DNA of 64,000 bases, taken from NCBI GenBank assembly GCA_946811185.2, contig OX328104.1, positions 11,977,918 to 12,041,917 of the forward strand, given 5' to 3'. Positions 34,461-47,040 of this stretch are shown piece by piece. This DNA is from Hippopus hippopus. Lineage: Eukaryota; Mollusca; Bivalvia; Cardiida; Cardiidae. The notes beneath the pieces are model-generated. The model was not told the DNA's origin, made no database searches, and saw only the letters and a program-made list of their open reading frames with translations. A program made the translations under genes and the position numbers. The stretch's first letter is position 1. Each line of letters opens with the position of its first letter.

Positions 34461-36170
34461 CGTCGCACTTGCATAAAATATCACACAGGAAAAAAAACCA
34501 ACATCTACACAGTGTCAACTACAGTTCCGAGTATGGTATGATGACGTATCTAAAGCACGGAATACGCATGCCTTGATTTGCGATTTGATTTATCAAAATG
34601 TTACGCTATAATATTAATCCGCCATTCATCAAAACGAAGTTACTACCGACTAATCAATTATTTGTTTCCTTTTGTTTACCGTTTCGAATAAAATGTCAAT
34701 AATTGCAATATTTTGTCGTTGAAAGATATAGGTAAATAATAAAAGGCATACCATGTTACACTCATTTTCATAGTACTTGTATTTGCTTCTTGCTGCGTAA
34801 GACAATTTTAACATTCCACTCGACCGACATTCTCGCGCGATGTCAAAATTTTCTCACAAATACAAGGACTAGGAAAGTTATTACAACATAGTATTACGTA
34901 TTTACCGAAATGTTTCCTAAGCATACAAGGCGTTTTACCGATGCATGTGATTCTTTGCCATGCGAGTTATCAGCCTGTTCAAAACGTGCTTGCTTGATGC
35001 ATTAAGTAGCGCTTAAAAACTTAGTTGTATACCGTTCAGTATGGATAAAAAAAATTAGTTGTATGCAAAAAAGAAGCAATGGCTTGCTAAAGTCAGCTTC
35101 CCCTTTTTCCACAGACTTCTTTCTATTTTGTTCATAGAAAAGCATTTGGTTCTCTTCATTTGTAACATCTTTATTACGTTCATTATCATTCATTAAAGAT
35201 CTAAAGTTTACCTGTGCGAAAATGATTCTGACACCTATCTTTCTGCAGAAAACACTTTTGGTGCATCAGTCGACCACTTTGCATAACATTGTAGCAAAAG
35301 GACAGTTTGCTCATGATTTTCAATTTGTCCTTTAACCACAATATTAACACTTTCATTCAAGCATTAAATGTAAGTTGAAGCCAATAATTCCTACTTTACA
35401 GCCATTTTTTTTTTAAATTCGTCTGCTGTAAACATGTTTTTTGACAGGAAAGCGTTAACCCTTTAGGACTTTAGAACGAAAAGCTTTTGAAAACAATGTA
35501 AGAAAAGGAGATAATACTGATAGCCAGGATTTTATCCATCTTCCACAAGGCTTTCTACTCTATCAAAGACCTGTCCTATATTTTGAAAAATACTGAATTT
35601 GTTGTCTTCAGATGCTTTCACGTTGGACAAAGCCGAAATTGATCGTATCTTTAACAGTTACACTAAAATATGAAACAAAACAATTTCATGAAAGCCCCAT
35701 TTGCATCGCTTTGATTTTAAAATAACCAACCTCATCAAATTTAAAATTTATGTCCCAACATTTTGTTTCAAACACAAATGGTTCAAACAGTGTTCAATTA
35801 GCAATTAATTTTCTCTATCACTTTTTATTAATGAGCACTTGAAATTCAAATGTAATCAACACAGAATAACTAAGCCTGTTGTACAAAATGTCCTAATCTT
35901 TCAGACACTCGGTACCACCTCTCCTTGAAGACATCTTTAAAACGAAAAAAAAAAAAGCTGATAACAAGAATTCCATTATTTCCCCATCATATCTGACTAT
36001 CCATATGCCAGCCACATTTGATTTGTCGTCTGCAAAACCTTTGAATTAGGACATGTCTTAAATGTCGCCAGGTAAAGCGTTTCCTACACGAAAAATATCA
36101 CGCGCTGTTGTTGAATTAAGTCATAGAGCATCAAGGACATTTGCATTAACTTTTTTCGTACATTGTAGGC
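34461..36170. other. No gene; R7 fragments
   Basis: R7 at 35,450-35,600 and 35,920-36,070. No exon recognised. Confidence 0.5.
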
Positions 36171-36811
36171 CAAGACAGACAGATCTTGCAGTCTGATTTT
36201 TGATGTCTGTTATCCGATGTTTTGCAAGAAATACTGTAACAAAAACAGAAAAACCCACCACAACGACAAAATTTAAATTTGAAGCAGATTCTGGCTAACC
36301 GAATTCACCTACATTAGTTTTTACATTATTGACAGTCGAAAACTGGAAATTCTGCAAATGGTGTAGATCAACATCAGACTGCAGAAAACGTAAAGTCTGT
36401 TCTTGGATATTTACCGTCTGCTTGTTTAGTCAAGCACGTGAGATAAGAATTTGAATTTCAGTTGATTTTGTTTTCAGCAGTCGAAAGAGGTCAAGTTGAT
36501 CAATTTGGCGCTGAAAGAGTTAAAGTGGCTACCATAATGCAAAAACAAGAGCACGCAAATACCGAAGCTTGGCTATATTTGCATTTTTCAGTGAAAACTT
36601 TAAACCTTAGGGTGCTAAGCGCGACTCAAGCACCTTTTGCGGACAGTATAAATCAAGATCAGACTGCAAAGAACGTGCAGTCTGATCTTGGATCTACCCT
36701 GTCCGATACGGAGATATTTTCCCCCAAAATATACCTTTGAAATAACAACATTTGCGTTTTTACTATCGACATGAAAATTTTATTCAATTTATTTACCAGG
36801 TTAAGGATTAA
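36171..36811 (+). repeat. R2 MITE cluster
   Basis: Full R2 at 36,601-36,811: AAGCGCGACTC, TTGCGGACAGT, hairpin AGATCAGACTGCAAAGAACG / CGTGCAGTCTGATCTTGGAT, then TGTCCGATACGGAGATATTT. Degenerate R2 pieces at 36,175-36,240 and 36,370-36,430. Confidence 0.75.
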
Positions 36812-36939
36812 GTTGAAAAAGAGGAATAACTGTGTTTACATATTTTAAAAGTTACCAACACTTCTGGTATGGTTTCCCTCTTTTCATAGTCAACTTCTAA
36901 GTTTGACGTAAATATCTTCAGTGATAACAGAGATAAGAG

Positions 36940-37460
36940 AAATAGAGGATAATCGTTTTTTCGGTGGAAGATGGAAATTTATTTCATCTCGTGAACATCA
37001 TCGTTGATATTGTCACTCGTGGCTGCGCCACTCGTGACAATATTGCCGATGATTTTTCCCTCGATGAAATAAATTTCGATCTTTGACACACGCACGAAAA
37101 AAAAGGTTACTCTTTAATTCATGCTTCTAACGCCTTTTTCTTTGAGGGGAACTTAAATTAAAAACATTAAAATCCAGTACAGTTGTTTTCGGTAATTTCC
37201 CTGGCGTACCCCTCCGCATAACAACACATTACAATGTTACGTAAATTAATCGAGAAATGTAGGGTAAATTACGTCATATTTCCATCTGGTTGAATGGCAC
37301 GCGCTGTTTAACTAGGTAACTAGTGCGTGGGAACTACTGTTTCCGCCTTCATTTGAAGAGTTAGAAAAAAAAATCGGTATTTTTTCACTGGTCGTAACCA
37401 TGAAATATCAAACAATATTCCACCGTTATTTCTCAATAAACTACTGAAAAGCCTGAAATA
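36940..37460 (+). repeat. R4 fold-back repeat, copy 3
   Basis: Same hairpin and tail as the other two copies, with small deletions. Confidence 0.8.
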
Positions 37461-37838
37461 AAATGTCAAAGTTTTGACACGACAACAGGGACGCAGACAT
37501 TGACGACTGGATATTGACAATATCTCGACTTTTTTTTTTTTCGAAAAAAGCCCAGGTAAAAATAGCAAATTGCTGAACATGCTACATTCGGACCTATTAA
37601 ACACATCAAATGGTTACATAGAGGACGAACATTGGTAGGCAAGGAAAAACTGTTGCTATTTGCAGCAAAGTTGATAATATTTCTGGGAAAGGAGCACTTG
37701 CCTATTACAGGCAATGGTTCGATTTTTACATAACTGATTTTTTTAAGAGATATCGACTGCCAGAAAGGGAAATGTCGTATTTTCAATGCGACGGGCTAAT
37801 CATTTGCACAAAAAGCAGACCAAAGTAGTCGTTTATTA

Positions 37839-37976
37839 GTTGTACGGTCAGGTGGCAGGGGACTTGGAAACTTGTTCACGGCTGTGATGAATCATGTCGC
37901 CCCGAGCCGAGGTGGCGACATGATTCACCACGGCCGTGAACAAGTTTCCAAGTCCCCTGCCACCTGAACGTACAAC
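37839..37976. repeat. R5 palindrome, copy 3
   Basis: Arms GTTGTACGGTCAGGTGGCAG... and complement ...CACCTGAACGTACAAC; followed to 38,165 by the R5 flank. Confidence 0.8.
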
Positions 37977-38243
37977 GAATTTGTTATACTGCAAAGATTT
38001 ACCATTCCAACGTGTGTTAAGCGAATTTTACCTGTTTTTTTTTGGTTTCAAAAATTGAGTACGCTGACGAAGTAGAATTTCCCTTCTTTGTGCCCCAATT
38101 CAGTGAAAACTGACGTCACTGGGAACTGATATTATCCAATCAAATCACGAGAAATTTCTTTGCAGTATAATAATACTCCCCTTACAATTGACATCAGAGG
38201 TCGAAGGACCGGTAGCGGCCAAACGCAAACAACCCGAACGTTG

Positions 38244-38540
38244 AAATGCACTTAAATTTAAATCATACTATTTTAAATTACGGAATTTTCTGTGAAGATG
38301 ACAATCTGTTATTGTACGGTTGGTCCATGTGTTAATCAATGGTAGAAAAAAAATGAATTTTAAAATCAGTTAAAAAGTAAACAAAAATATAGAGTGACTT
38401 ACACCTTTTTGCCTAGTTTTTAAATTTGAATTCATTTGTCTACTAGCATTTTACTCTTGGACCGACAGTACAATAACAGGTTGTCATCATAACCATAATT
38501 TCCATAATTTCAAATGGTGTGATTTAAATTCAAATAAACT
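38244..38540. repeat. Fold-back element
   Basis: Arms GATGACAATCTGTTATTGTA (38,297) and near-complement ending 38,488 (ACAATAACAGGTTGTCATC) around a ~130-bp AT-rich spacer; weaker pairing extends outward. Confidence 0.7.
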
Positions 38541-38726
38541 CAAACACCCGTATTGTTTAATTCTGACCGCAACTGGGCCTTTAAGATACAAAATGTTTTC
38601 AATCACCATAGAATGTTGCAGTCTAACCTTGGATCTATACCGTCCGCTTGTTCAGTCAACTCTATAAGATAAAGATGTTTACGAAGTTTCATCGTTTGGT
38701 ACTTTCAGCCGTCGAAAGAGGTCGAT

Positions 38727-39143
38727 AGTAGTAGTAGTGAGAGAGAATGGCGGCAAAACCAGATTTGTGGAGGAAATCTGCGACTCCTACAACCATATTT
38801 TGTGGAGGAAAAATTTGCGACGTCTCAACAATGAATTCGCAATGATTTCCTCATGAATCGTTATAAAAAAAATTTGTTATGATTCCCTCATAAATAGTTT
38901 TTGTAAAATTCACCATGATTTTCTTATGAATCACCACTCTGTCAGCACAAAGCAGATATTTGTGTTATGTAACCATGAGATAGTTACATAACATTTAACT
39001 CGTATGTATTCTTATTATATAAAAAATTTTTTTAAATTAATTTTTATTTGTCTCTTCTTTTATCTTACGGTGACCCCAAGCTAACGTGTCAATCTGATTC
39101 TCCAAGACAAACCTTTTATCATCATCCGCACCCAAAGCTATCT
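38727..39143. repeat. Polinton left terminal inverted repeat
   Basis: Matches 54,292-54,708 in inverted orientation with a few percent differences. Its inner part contains the last ~35 codons of PolB. Confidence 0.92.
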
Positions 39144-42100
39144 TATTTACCGTTTCAGTATATAATTGATGACCATGGCTTCTAATTATATTCATTGTTC
39201 TATATTGTTTTTCACCACTAAATAAACAATTTTTATAATCCTCATGGGTAATTTTATCTTATATTACTGATTTTGTGATACCCTTACATTTTTTAGTTTC
39301 ATCACCATCTTCAAACATTTTATAAGAATATTGCTTAGCTCTAAGACCAACAAACTCATCAATAATTTCACCACAACATTCATCTTTAAACATACCAATT
39401 ACTTTTTTGTTACAACCTGTTAAAATACCTGAAGGATGGTTTTTTGGATAATCACTTGTATCAAATCTATTTTTAACATCATTATTAATATCCTTATAAA
39501 AGTCTTTAGTTTGAATTTCATACTTTAAACTATCAGTGTCAGTAAAAAGAAGCTTAGATTTATCACCTGGATACTTTTTCTTAATGTAATTATAATGAAA
39601 GTCATACATTAAAGTTTTACTTATATCCAAAATACACATACCAATATAAATAGGTTTATTAAAATATGTTTGTTTTTTTCATCTGGACACAAATTAAATT
39701 CTCATCAAAATTAGTTATATGATAAAAGTTTGGTTTAGCAGCTAACTTTTCTGCTTTTTCTTTATCATTAACTAGTCTCACATCAACTCGGTTTCTAATA
39801 TTTTCCATTTTTACCATAGACTGAATTGTTCATAAGTTTAAAAAAGTTTTTCTCAAATGTATTAGTTGCGTTAGCTCTAAGTCGTGTATTTAAATCAATA
39901 TAAGGTTTAAGCCAATCACTTTCTTCAAATTTAATACCTCTATAAATCTTTTTAATTTTTAAACCTAAACTTAAATACAGCTTTCATGTTTTATGGTAAA
40001 CTACATATTTTTCTTTGGAATTTAAATTGGGAATAAGTTTTTCAACTTTGTCTATTTTTAAACGTTCAGGTGCTAAAGAAAGTTCATTATGTAAATCATG
40101 TAACTTTTCAGGATACTCTAAATCAACTTCTACTAAACATGAATGATTTTTCCAATTTTCTAATTCATCTTCACCCATCCATTTAAAACCTCCTTTAGGA
40201 AGTGGTTTACTCATTGCCCAACCATAAAGATTATTTGCGTCAAGATACATTAAAAATATTGATAGTAGAGTATCATTATATTTAACATTCATATATATAT
40301 TATTTGCTTTTGCAAATCTTTTAACAATCATTGATATACCACCTCTAATTCCTTTTTCAAACTTTAATAACATATCTATATCAGATATTAATTCCAATTC
40401 TACCCAAGTTATCTTTAACATTGCATCCCATGCTAAACCAGGTGAAGTATAATACCAAGCAAGATCTAAACCATAATTCTCATGACAAACGTTTCTAAAT
40501 TTTTCAAAGATATCAGCTAGAATTAAAACATCAGATTTATTATATAAATCATGATAATCTTTAAATGTTTTCATATTGAAAGTTTTCCAAACATTCAATG
40601 CATGAGCATATTCTTTACTACTTATGTTTTTACCTCTAAGTGTTGAGTAAAACTTCTTTTTTGGTGGTAACTTTGTTTCTTCTAATTTTTCTAATGAATC
40701 AAAATACTCATATGGAAATATACCTTTTTTGGTATGTAAATTTAACTCATCATCTTTATAATATCTAGATAGATTAACGAAATCTCCTCATTTAAGTTTT
40801 TTGCTAAATTTTCTAAACTATCTAACATAAACTTCATTGTATCAAGAAACCTAATTTCATGATACATAGTTTTAGTTTTACCACTTTTTTTATCTAAATA
40901 TTCTATTGGTACATATTTAGAAAAACTTATATATCTCTCCTCATTATTTGGAATACATTCTATATAACCTGGTGTTTTACTTAGTTCTTTTATAAATAAA
41001 TGACTATCATAACCACTTAAATTATGAAAGAATACAGGAGTAAATTTAGGTCTTCTATATCTTAAATTACAAATTCTATGAGCGGCTCCCCTAAACTTTC
41101 CTGAAAAATGACAATGATCTCTTACTATAGTATCAGTATTAGTAAATGGTTCTTCACATATCCAACATTTTGTTGCTTCTTCAAATGATTTTTTATTTTT
41201 CTCTGTGAATTTCATTTTCATTGGTTTTATATTAACAATTTGTTTAATATCCTCTTCTAAATGTTCAACAAAATGTTTTGCTGCATTTTCACCAGTATAC
41301 TGATTAATTTTTGTGGGAAATTTATATTCAAAGCGTGATTTAATATAATAACAAAAACCTGAAGGTTCATGGAAATGAAATTGTTTTGTATAACCTTTTT
41401 TTGGATTAGGTTCATTAGTGTCAATCTTTCTTAAAACGGATTCGAAATCAGCATAGATTGCAAATGGAAGTCTTTCTTTTTTATAAAAGTTTTTAAATTT
41501 AGTAACTGATCCTTTTTCTGGTAAATCTATTCTAATAGGTTTCATTTCACTAAAATATCCCATATGTTTTTCTAAAAGTTCATTACTACCAAAATGATTT
41601 GAAATTTTTTTTTATAATACTCTACTAAGATCTTTAATTAAACAGTAACGTTTTTCTCCATCCTGTTCCAGAAGTAAAAGATTTACATGATGTTTTCTTT
41701 TATAAACTTTTTCACTTATGTTGATTGGATAAACAAATTTTCCATCAAAACCAAAAATATTTATAGATATCGTGGGATTTTGGTTTTCAAATTTATCTAT
41801 ATCATCTATGGAAACAGGATAATTAATTCCTTTCATATTTAATGTGTTTAACAAAGGTTTTAAATCACCAATTCTTTCAGGATTGTCTTCTTTTCAATAT
41901 AAATGTCTAAGAATGCAATACGCAAAACATTTTTCATCATCTTCATTTTTTGGATTAATTACACCTTTAGTATTTTTTATTTTAGGAGGAGAAGGAAAAT
42001 ATATTCCAGCTCTTATTGGATTATACCTTACAGTGTGTAATCTTAATTACACTAATAACTGTCCAATAATCTACTTGCATTTCTTTCTCTGCTATACTTT

Positions 42101-42614
42101 CTAATATTCTTTCCATCATTTCATAGTATATTTCTTCTAAATTACTACCTTCTAAATTAATTATTGGATAACCCGAATGAAAAATCATCTGTTGTAACTC
42201 ATTTGTAATTGAATGCTTCATCATACACTTCATAACAAGCTTAACCTTTGTTCCACGATTTCTTCTCATAACATCTATTATTAATTCTTTTGCTTATTCT
42301 AAAAAAAGCCTTGGGTTTAACCCTTCGATACCCTCTATACGATACTCTCTAGAAAAACCTCTTAATGCAGATGGTCCTTCTATAACATTACTTGGTTGCC
42401 TTGGAGGATAATTTTCTCTAACGTGTTCAACAATTTCATCTAATACTTGGGGTATAACTTCATTTTCCACATTACCGGTTAGCCAATTACCAAAATCAGT
42501 TATTCTTCTTTGTATGGATTCCGGAACGACAGCTGCGGCTAATCGTCTTGCTCCTGTGAAAGCAGTAGATGCAACATCTCTTGCTATATTTCTATATCTA
42601 TTAAATAAACTCAT
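39037..42614 (-). pseudogene. polB: Polinton protein-primed-type DNA polymerase B, broken
   Basis: Replicates the element. Visible in order on the - strand: N-terminal region from ATG 42,614; exonuclease motif YADFES (~41,450); an HNH-like zinc cluster CWIC...DHCH...CNLRYR (~41,170-41,075); HNLSGYDSHLF (~41,030); SDVLILADIF (~40,525); motif A YLDANNLYG (~40,240); motif [11 protein letters not shown] (~39,825); motif C FTDTDS (~39,560). Lesions: TAA 42,294-42,296; frameshift near 42,035; TGA 41,894-41,896; TAA 41,612-41,614; frameshift near 40,785; TGA 39,984-39,986; frameshifts near 39,810 and 39,670; TAA 39,259-39,261. The frame continues in between, so the breaks are secondary. The 3' end lies inside the left TIR. 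About 1,190 codons. Confidence 0.93.
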
Positions 42615-42698
42615 TTTTATATAATAGATATAATTTCTTAAGCTATCTTGTTTTTATTTATTTCAAAAAAATTTTATTATGACATTGTCATAATAAAA

Positions 42699-43076
42699 TT
42701 ACTGAATGTTAATCTTATATTCATTATTCCAAACCCTTCCATTCCAGTTTACAATCGTTTGAGGGCAGCGATCTATAAATTTACCCGCCTTATAAATCGA
42801 TGGAAAGGTTTTTATTTCTCCAGTTTCAACATCCTCTAAACTAACTTTTTTAGGATTATACATAATAGTTTTTAATCTATCATACTTAGGATCCGGATCT
42901 TTTTTTCCACCCCTTACTAATAAAACTTCTTCAGGTTGCTTATATGAATAATCTGGATCCTCCGGAAACAAACCATGTTTTTTCACCAACTCAACTAACC
43001 GTTTTTTATCCCAGTAAGAGTAAAATTCTATATTATTTTTCTCAAGAATTTTTTTTAAATCTGCTGTATACATCAT
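42699..43076 (-). CDS. SAP-like / NUMOD1-like protein (125 aa)
   Basis: Residues 5-37 resemble a SAP-type DNA-binding helix pair (LKKILEKN..., KKRLVELVKKHGL). Residues 78-122 resemble a NUMOD1-type helix-turn-helix (EDVETGEIKTFPSIYKAGKF..., NWNGRVWNNEYKI). Similar small proteins accompany Polinton capsid genes; role unknown, probably DNA-binding. ORF intact; start follows TTATATAAAA directly. ATGATG offers two adjacent starts. Confidence 0.7.
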   Translation of the reverse strand: MMYTADLKKILEKNNIEFYSYWDKKRLVELVKKHGLFPEDPDYSYKQPEEVLLVRGGKKDPDPKYDRLKTIMYNPKKVSLEDVETGEIKTFPSIYKAGKFIDRCPQTIVNWNGRVWNNEYKINIQ

Positions 43077-43098
43077 TTTTATATAAGAAAGAAAAATC

Positions 43099-44377
43099 TT
43101 AATACACTACACTCATTTTATTTCCATCAGACTGAAAGTTAATTAATCTATCACTAATAATAACAGCATACGCTTCGGTGTCCGCAGGCACATTTGCATT
43201 AAAATTTGCCTTGATTTGAATATCAGTAACAGAAAATTTTAACCTTTCACTCTGTTTGGAAACATCAAACAAAAACAAAGGATAAAGGGTTTTATAATCT
43301 GAGGGGGAAATGTTAGGGTTTGATACCAACTCATCCATGTTATAAAACTTAGATCTAAATAATGCAGCATCACCATACGTTCTACTAAATTGATGGCTGG
43401 TGAATGAAAGATTGTAGTCAACCGCTGGATATCTAGTGGAGTTTAACATAACATAAATATTTTTAACGTCTACGTTGTTGAATATAGATGGATTTTGCTC
43501 TTGTTTACCAACTTTATCAGTCTGAAAGCCAACAATGATAAAACGTGGCACCTCAGGAGATGATTTAACCGAAAGTCTCCAAGTAAATGTTGTTGACTGA
43601 GGAACCGTGATAGAGTCGCATTGTAGCATCCTATATCCAACCGGTATTTTTTCTTTTTTCTCGATAATTTTATAAAGTTCCATCTTCTCCTTATCAGCGG
43701 GTAGCACGTGAGGCATAAACCATGATATTTTATTCAAAGTAATTTTACCAGCATCAACACCGTTAGCTCTAAAAATCGCATCATCATCATTATTCCTTGT
43801 CATGGTGAGAGTTTGCTTCATTCCATACAATATCTTATCATAATCTTCACAAAAACCGAATATGTTTTAATGGAACTCTAAAGCTAAATGTTCCCTTTGG
43901 ATCGGGATTATTAATGATGTATAGTTTTTTCACATTCCAACCTACGTTTTGAGGAGCTGCTATAGCTAATGTATCCTTATACCACAATTGGTTTAACCCT
44001 TGTGATTTGGAAAAATCATCCGGATATTTTAACAACCCAAGCATTGTAGTAGCGTGACCAGGATGTGTTATGGATTCAATTTCCTGACCAGAAAGTTGAT
44101 ACTGAATATTTTTAAACAGGTGCATCAGGGCGTTGTTTGTTAGAGAAACGTTGTCAGCATTTGCGTAAGCTGTTCCATTAGCCTTTGTTAATCGACCTTC
44201 TATAAGTAAATAACTTTCACTAGGATGAGTAAAAATATCTTGGGTTTCAATGCTAATCCTAATATCTCCTCCCGAGTTGTTAAGATTTGCACCGGTGATT
44301 GGTTCATACTCAGAGTGCTCATACTCATCAATACTATCATCTTTTAAAATTGGTTCGGTAATTCTTAGAATGTCCAT
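43099..44377 (-). pseudogene. Major capsid protein (double jelly roll), one frameshift
   Basis: Two abutting frames, 43,847-44,377 (N half, starts MDILRITEPILKDDSIDEYE) and 43,099-43,830 (C half), together ~426 codons. The N half carries LFKNIQYQLSGQEIES and LGLLKYPDDF; the C half RFIIVGFQTDKVGKQ and VMLNSTRYPAVDY, all features of the Polinton hexon-like capsid. The frame shifts near 43,855, just after PLKHI; the C half stays open upstream of its first ATG. No other break. Virion shell component. Confidence 0.9.
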
Positions 44378-44431
44378 TTTTATTATTGCAATTATAATTT
44401 TAAATAAAAATTATAATTGTATCACTTTTAC

Positions 44432-44788
44432 TTAAATCTCTAACCAAAGCTGGGGAAAAGACTTTTTTTCATTATTAACAAACACACCTTTAAGTTTAAT
44501 GCTTTTTGCGGTATCTATTCTAGTTTTAGGATACACTCTATTACCTTATACAAGTTTTATTTGGGGTATGCCCCAATCTTGTAAACGCTCATTCACCTTT
44601 TCCTCAATCTCTTTCATTATGATTACCTTTTCAGGAGATAACTTTACAACAGCTTTTTTATAACCATATTCTGTTTCATTAATTTCGAGAATTTCACAAC
44701 CTTCTAGTTTAAAATATCCACATGCTATAGTAATAGAACTAGTATCGTATTTTTCATAAAATACACGATTAAATGCTAATTTAGGCAT
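44432..44788 (-). pseudogene. Unknown Polinton protein, one in-frame stop
   Basis: Open from 44,788; TAA at 44,546-44,548, after which the same frame continues to TAA 44,432-44,434 (ends SFPQLWLEI). About 118 codons. No family name recalled; beta-rich with a charged helix (MKEIEEKVNERLQDW). Confidence 0.65.
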
Positions 44789-44839
44789 TCTCTTTTTTTG
44801 TAATGAATATAATTATCTTAAGTCATTTTCATTTTTTCT

Positions 44840-45238
44840 TCATACTACTTTAATACCAGCCCCACTGTTTAATTTTTTAACTAAGTCTTGAATAGCAATG
44901 GCACTCCCATCTATTAAGGTATTAATGTCTTGTGTTGTAGGTGTATCAGTGGGTTTTGGCGTTGCGGTATATTTTTGTAAAATTTTCTTTGATTTTGGTG
45001 TTAAAGCTTTTGTAACTAATTTTTTTCCTACGTCTACAGCTGCACTCTTTCCTACCTCTAAAGCTTTCTTTGCACCTTCCTTGGCTACACTCTTCCCCAC
45101 ATCAAGGGCAGAAGATGCAATTTGTTTAGCTGCACTACTTGTAAAAAGCCTCGTTAAAAAGTTAGCAATGCTGTCAAAGATTCCGGCACCACCGTATGAA
45201 TAATTTTTTTTAAATCCGTGCTTTTTAGTGATAATCAT
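44840..45238 (-). CDS. Minor virion protein with amphipathic helix (132 aa)
   Basis: N-terminus has YSYGGAGIFDSIANFLTRLF: a GG-A/GAG-I context like adenain cleavage sites followed by an amphipathic helix, then repeated DVGKSVAKEGAKKALEVGKS. This layout resembles adenovirus protein VI-type membrane-active minor capsid proteins. Inference from pattern only. Intact; start preceded by TATAAAAA. Confidence 0.6.
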   Translation of the reverse strand: MIITKKHGFKKNYSYGGAGIFDSIANFLTRLFTSSAAKQIASSALDVGKSVAKEGAKKALEVGKSAAVDVGKKLVTKALTPKSKKILQKYTATPKPTDTPTTQDINTLIDGSAIAIQDLVKKLNSGAGIKVV

Positions 45239-45241
45239 TTT

Positions 45242-46144
45242 TTATAGTATAGACATTAAATTTTTATAAGCGTTTGAATCTAAAACACCTTGTCTTTTTA
45301 ACTCATCACATATGCTAACAATCTCATTTCTTACACCTGTGTTGCCTGCTTCTTTACTTGTCAACAACAGGTCTAGTCTTTTTATTAATGCATTAGGGTC
45401 ACACGGGATAACAACGATACCTTTTCCATCATATTTTTTATATTCTTTTTTATGCCAAAGAGGTCCAAGTATTGTCGCCCACTTTTCCGCTCTAGAACTT
45501 TTAGGACGACTACTATTCGGATCGTTACTACGATAAAGAGCGTTGGTACGTATTATTAAATTTTCATAATCCCCAAGATCCTCATCTGTATAAATGTTTT
45601 CATCTGGGTCTTTAGCAACAATTAACTCCCATAAACCAGGTGTTCCTTTATATATCTCATTACCAACCAAAATATCATCCTCATCAATTATGATGAATTT
45701 GTCACCAATATAAAATTTACCATTTTTATCATATAATCCATATGTTCTATCAACATCAGTTTTACCAACAAATTTCGTTAAATACTCCTTTGCAGTTGGT
45801 CCAATAAAATGTTTTTCTTCATATTTCTGCAATTTCCTTTCCTCAATAGTTGGTGTTTGTCCTTCAGAGGAATAAGCTTCTATTGTTGGAAAAGCTGGTA
45901 GATTAATAGCTTGCGGTAAGTTTTCTATACCTTCTTTAATAGGTTTAAGTCCTTCCGTAATCTCCTTTGTTGTAGCTTTTTGTGTTTCAGTAATGGGTTT
46001 AAAAAACTTCGAAAGATCAGTTTGGAGTTGTTATTCACCTGTTCTCTCCGTTAGTAGATTATCCCGAATATTCTTTTTTGTTTCAAGATACTCTTTTACA
46101 GTTAAGTCCCTTTTTGCAGGATCAGCGATTTTTAAGAAAGACAT
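45242..46144 (-). pseudogene. Conserved Polinton protein of unknown function, one in-frame stop
   Basis: True start is at 46,144 (MSFLKIADPAKRDLTVKEYL), not the internal Met at 45,832; TAA at 46,031-46,033 (codon 38) breaks it, and the rest of 301 codons is open. Conserved-looking segments: GTPGLWELIVAKDP, RAEKWATILGPLWHKKEY, LLLTSKEAGNTGVRNEIVSI. I recognise this as a widespread Polinton ORF without assigned function. Start preceded by TATAAAAAAA. Confidence 0.8.
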
Positions 46145-46335
46145 TTTTTTTATAACTAAAAATAATTTTTTATCTCAGTTTTATCATAGTTTTTATCATA
46201 ATTTTTGTCATAGTTTTTATCATAACTATAGCTGCATGAAAACTTTATTTTTCTTGGGTTGCTACTACTCCGAGGGAGCGTTCTATGATATAATATATAA
46301 CTCATGACATTGTGAGTTATGTATTTTATATGTGA
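46145..46335. other. Spacer with AT-rich tandem repeat
   Basis: TTTATCATAGTTTTTATCATAATTTTTGTCATAG repeats (~46,170-46,230); CATAACTATAGCTGCATGAAAACTTTATTTTT recurs at ~47,000-47,035, an 25-30-bp dispersed repeat flanking two genes. Confidence 0.6.
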
Positions 46336-46893
46336 TTAGTTACAACAACACAAACATCTCCTTTTTGTTGGACAACGTTTGAGTTTGTAGTCTTCAGGCT
46401 TTAAATTTGAAGAGCCTGCTGGGGCGACGTTTTCGATGTATGAGTTGCTTTTGTGTTTGCTTTTAGGTATTGCTCTGGTATGAAGGTGCAAGATCATTAA
46501 ATTTTTAGAATACGTTTTTGATGATTTAGTATTTACATTAGATGATATTTTCAAGTCTGTTATTGCAAATTTTCTAGAGCAATTGGCATAGGGTTTTACT
46601 CTATCTATGAGAAATGATACGTGGAAAATCGGTCTATTAAAATCTAATAGTTCATATAGTTTAACGTTGATGTCATTGAGATATTAAGATAGTAGTATAG
46701 CAAATCTCGTCTCATTAGGTTTTCGCGCGTCATCCGGCATATATGATATAGAGTTCTTAAATTTATTCTTGACATCTTCTAGACGTCCTAGGTCACTATA
46801 TAGGGAAACCAATTGACGCTCTAGGCCTTGTGTCAGCAACTTATTTTCGGATAGGAAATTTTTTAGGTCAACGAATGAAGTAAACTGTCCCAT
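46336..46893 (-). pseudogene. Unknown protein with Cys-rich C-terminus, one in-frame stop
   Basis: Single frame from ATG 46,893 to TAA 46,336 with TAA at 46,684-46,686. About 185 codons. Ends RCPTKRRCLCCCN, perhaps a membrane-anchoring or metal-binding tail. Family unknown. Confidence 0.6.
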
Positions 46894-47040
46894 GTTTAAT
46901 ATTCTACAATCTTCTACCGACTGTAGACAAAGCTTCCCGGATGAAAATTATTTAAATTCAAAAGCTAAATCATTGTTATACAACATAATTTTTAATATGT
47001 TTCATAACTAAAGCTGCATGAAAACATTATTTTTGGTCTT

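Noticed and set aside
39037..42614. Reading in-frame stops of Polinton genes as recoding or an alternative genetic code
   Set aside because: TAA, TAG and TGA all occur, mixed with frameshifts, and genes such as the ATPase and protease use normal stops; decay is simpler.
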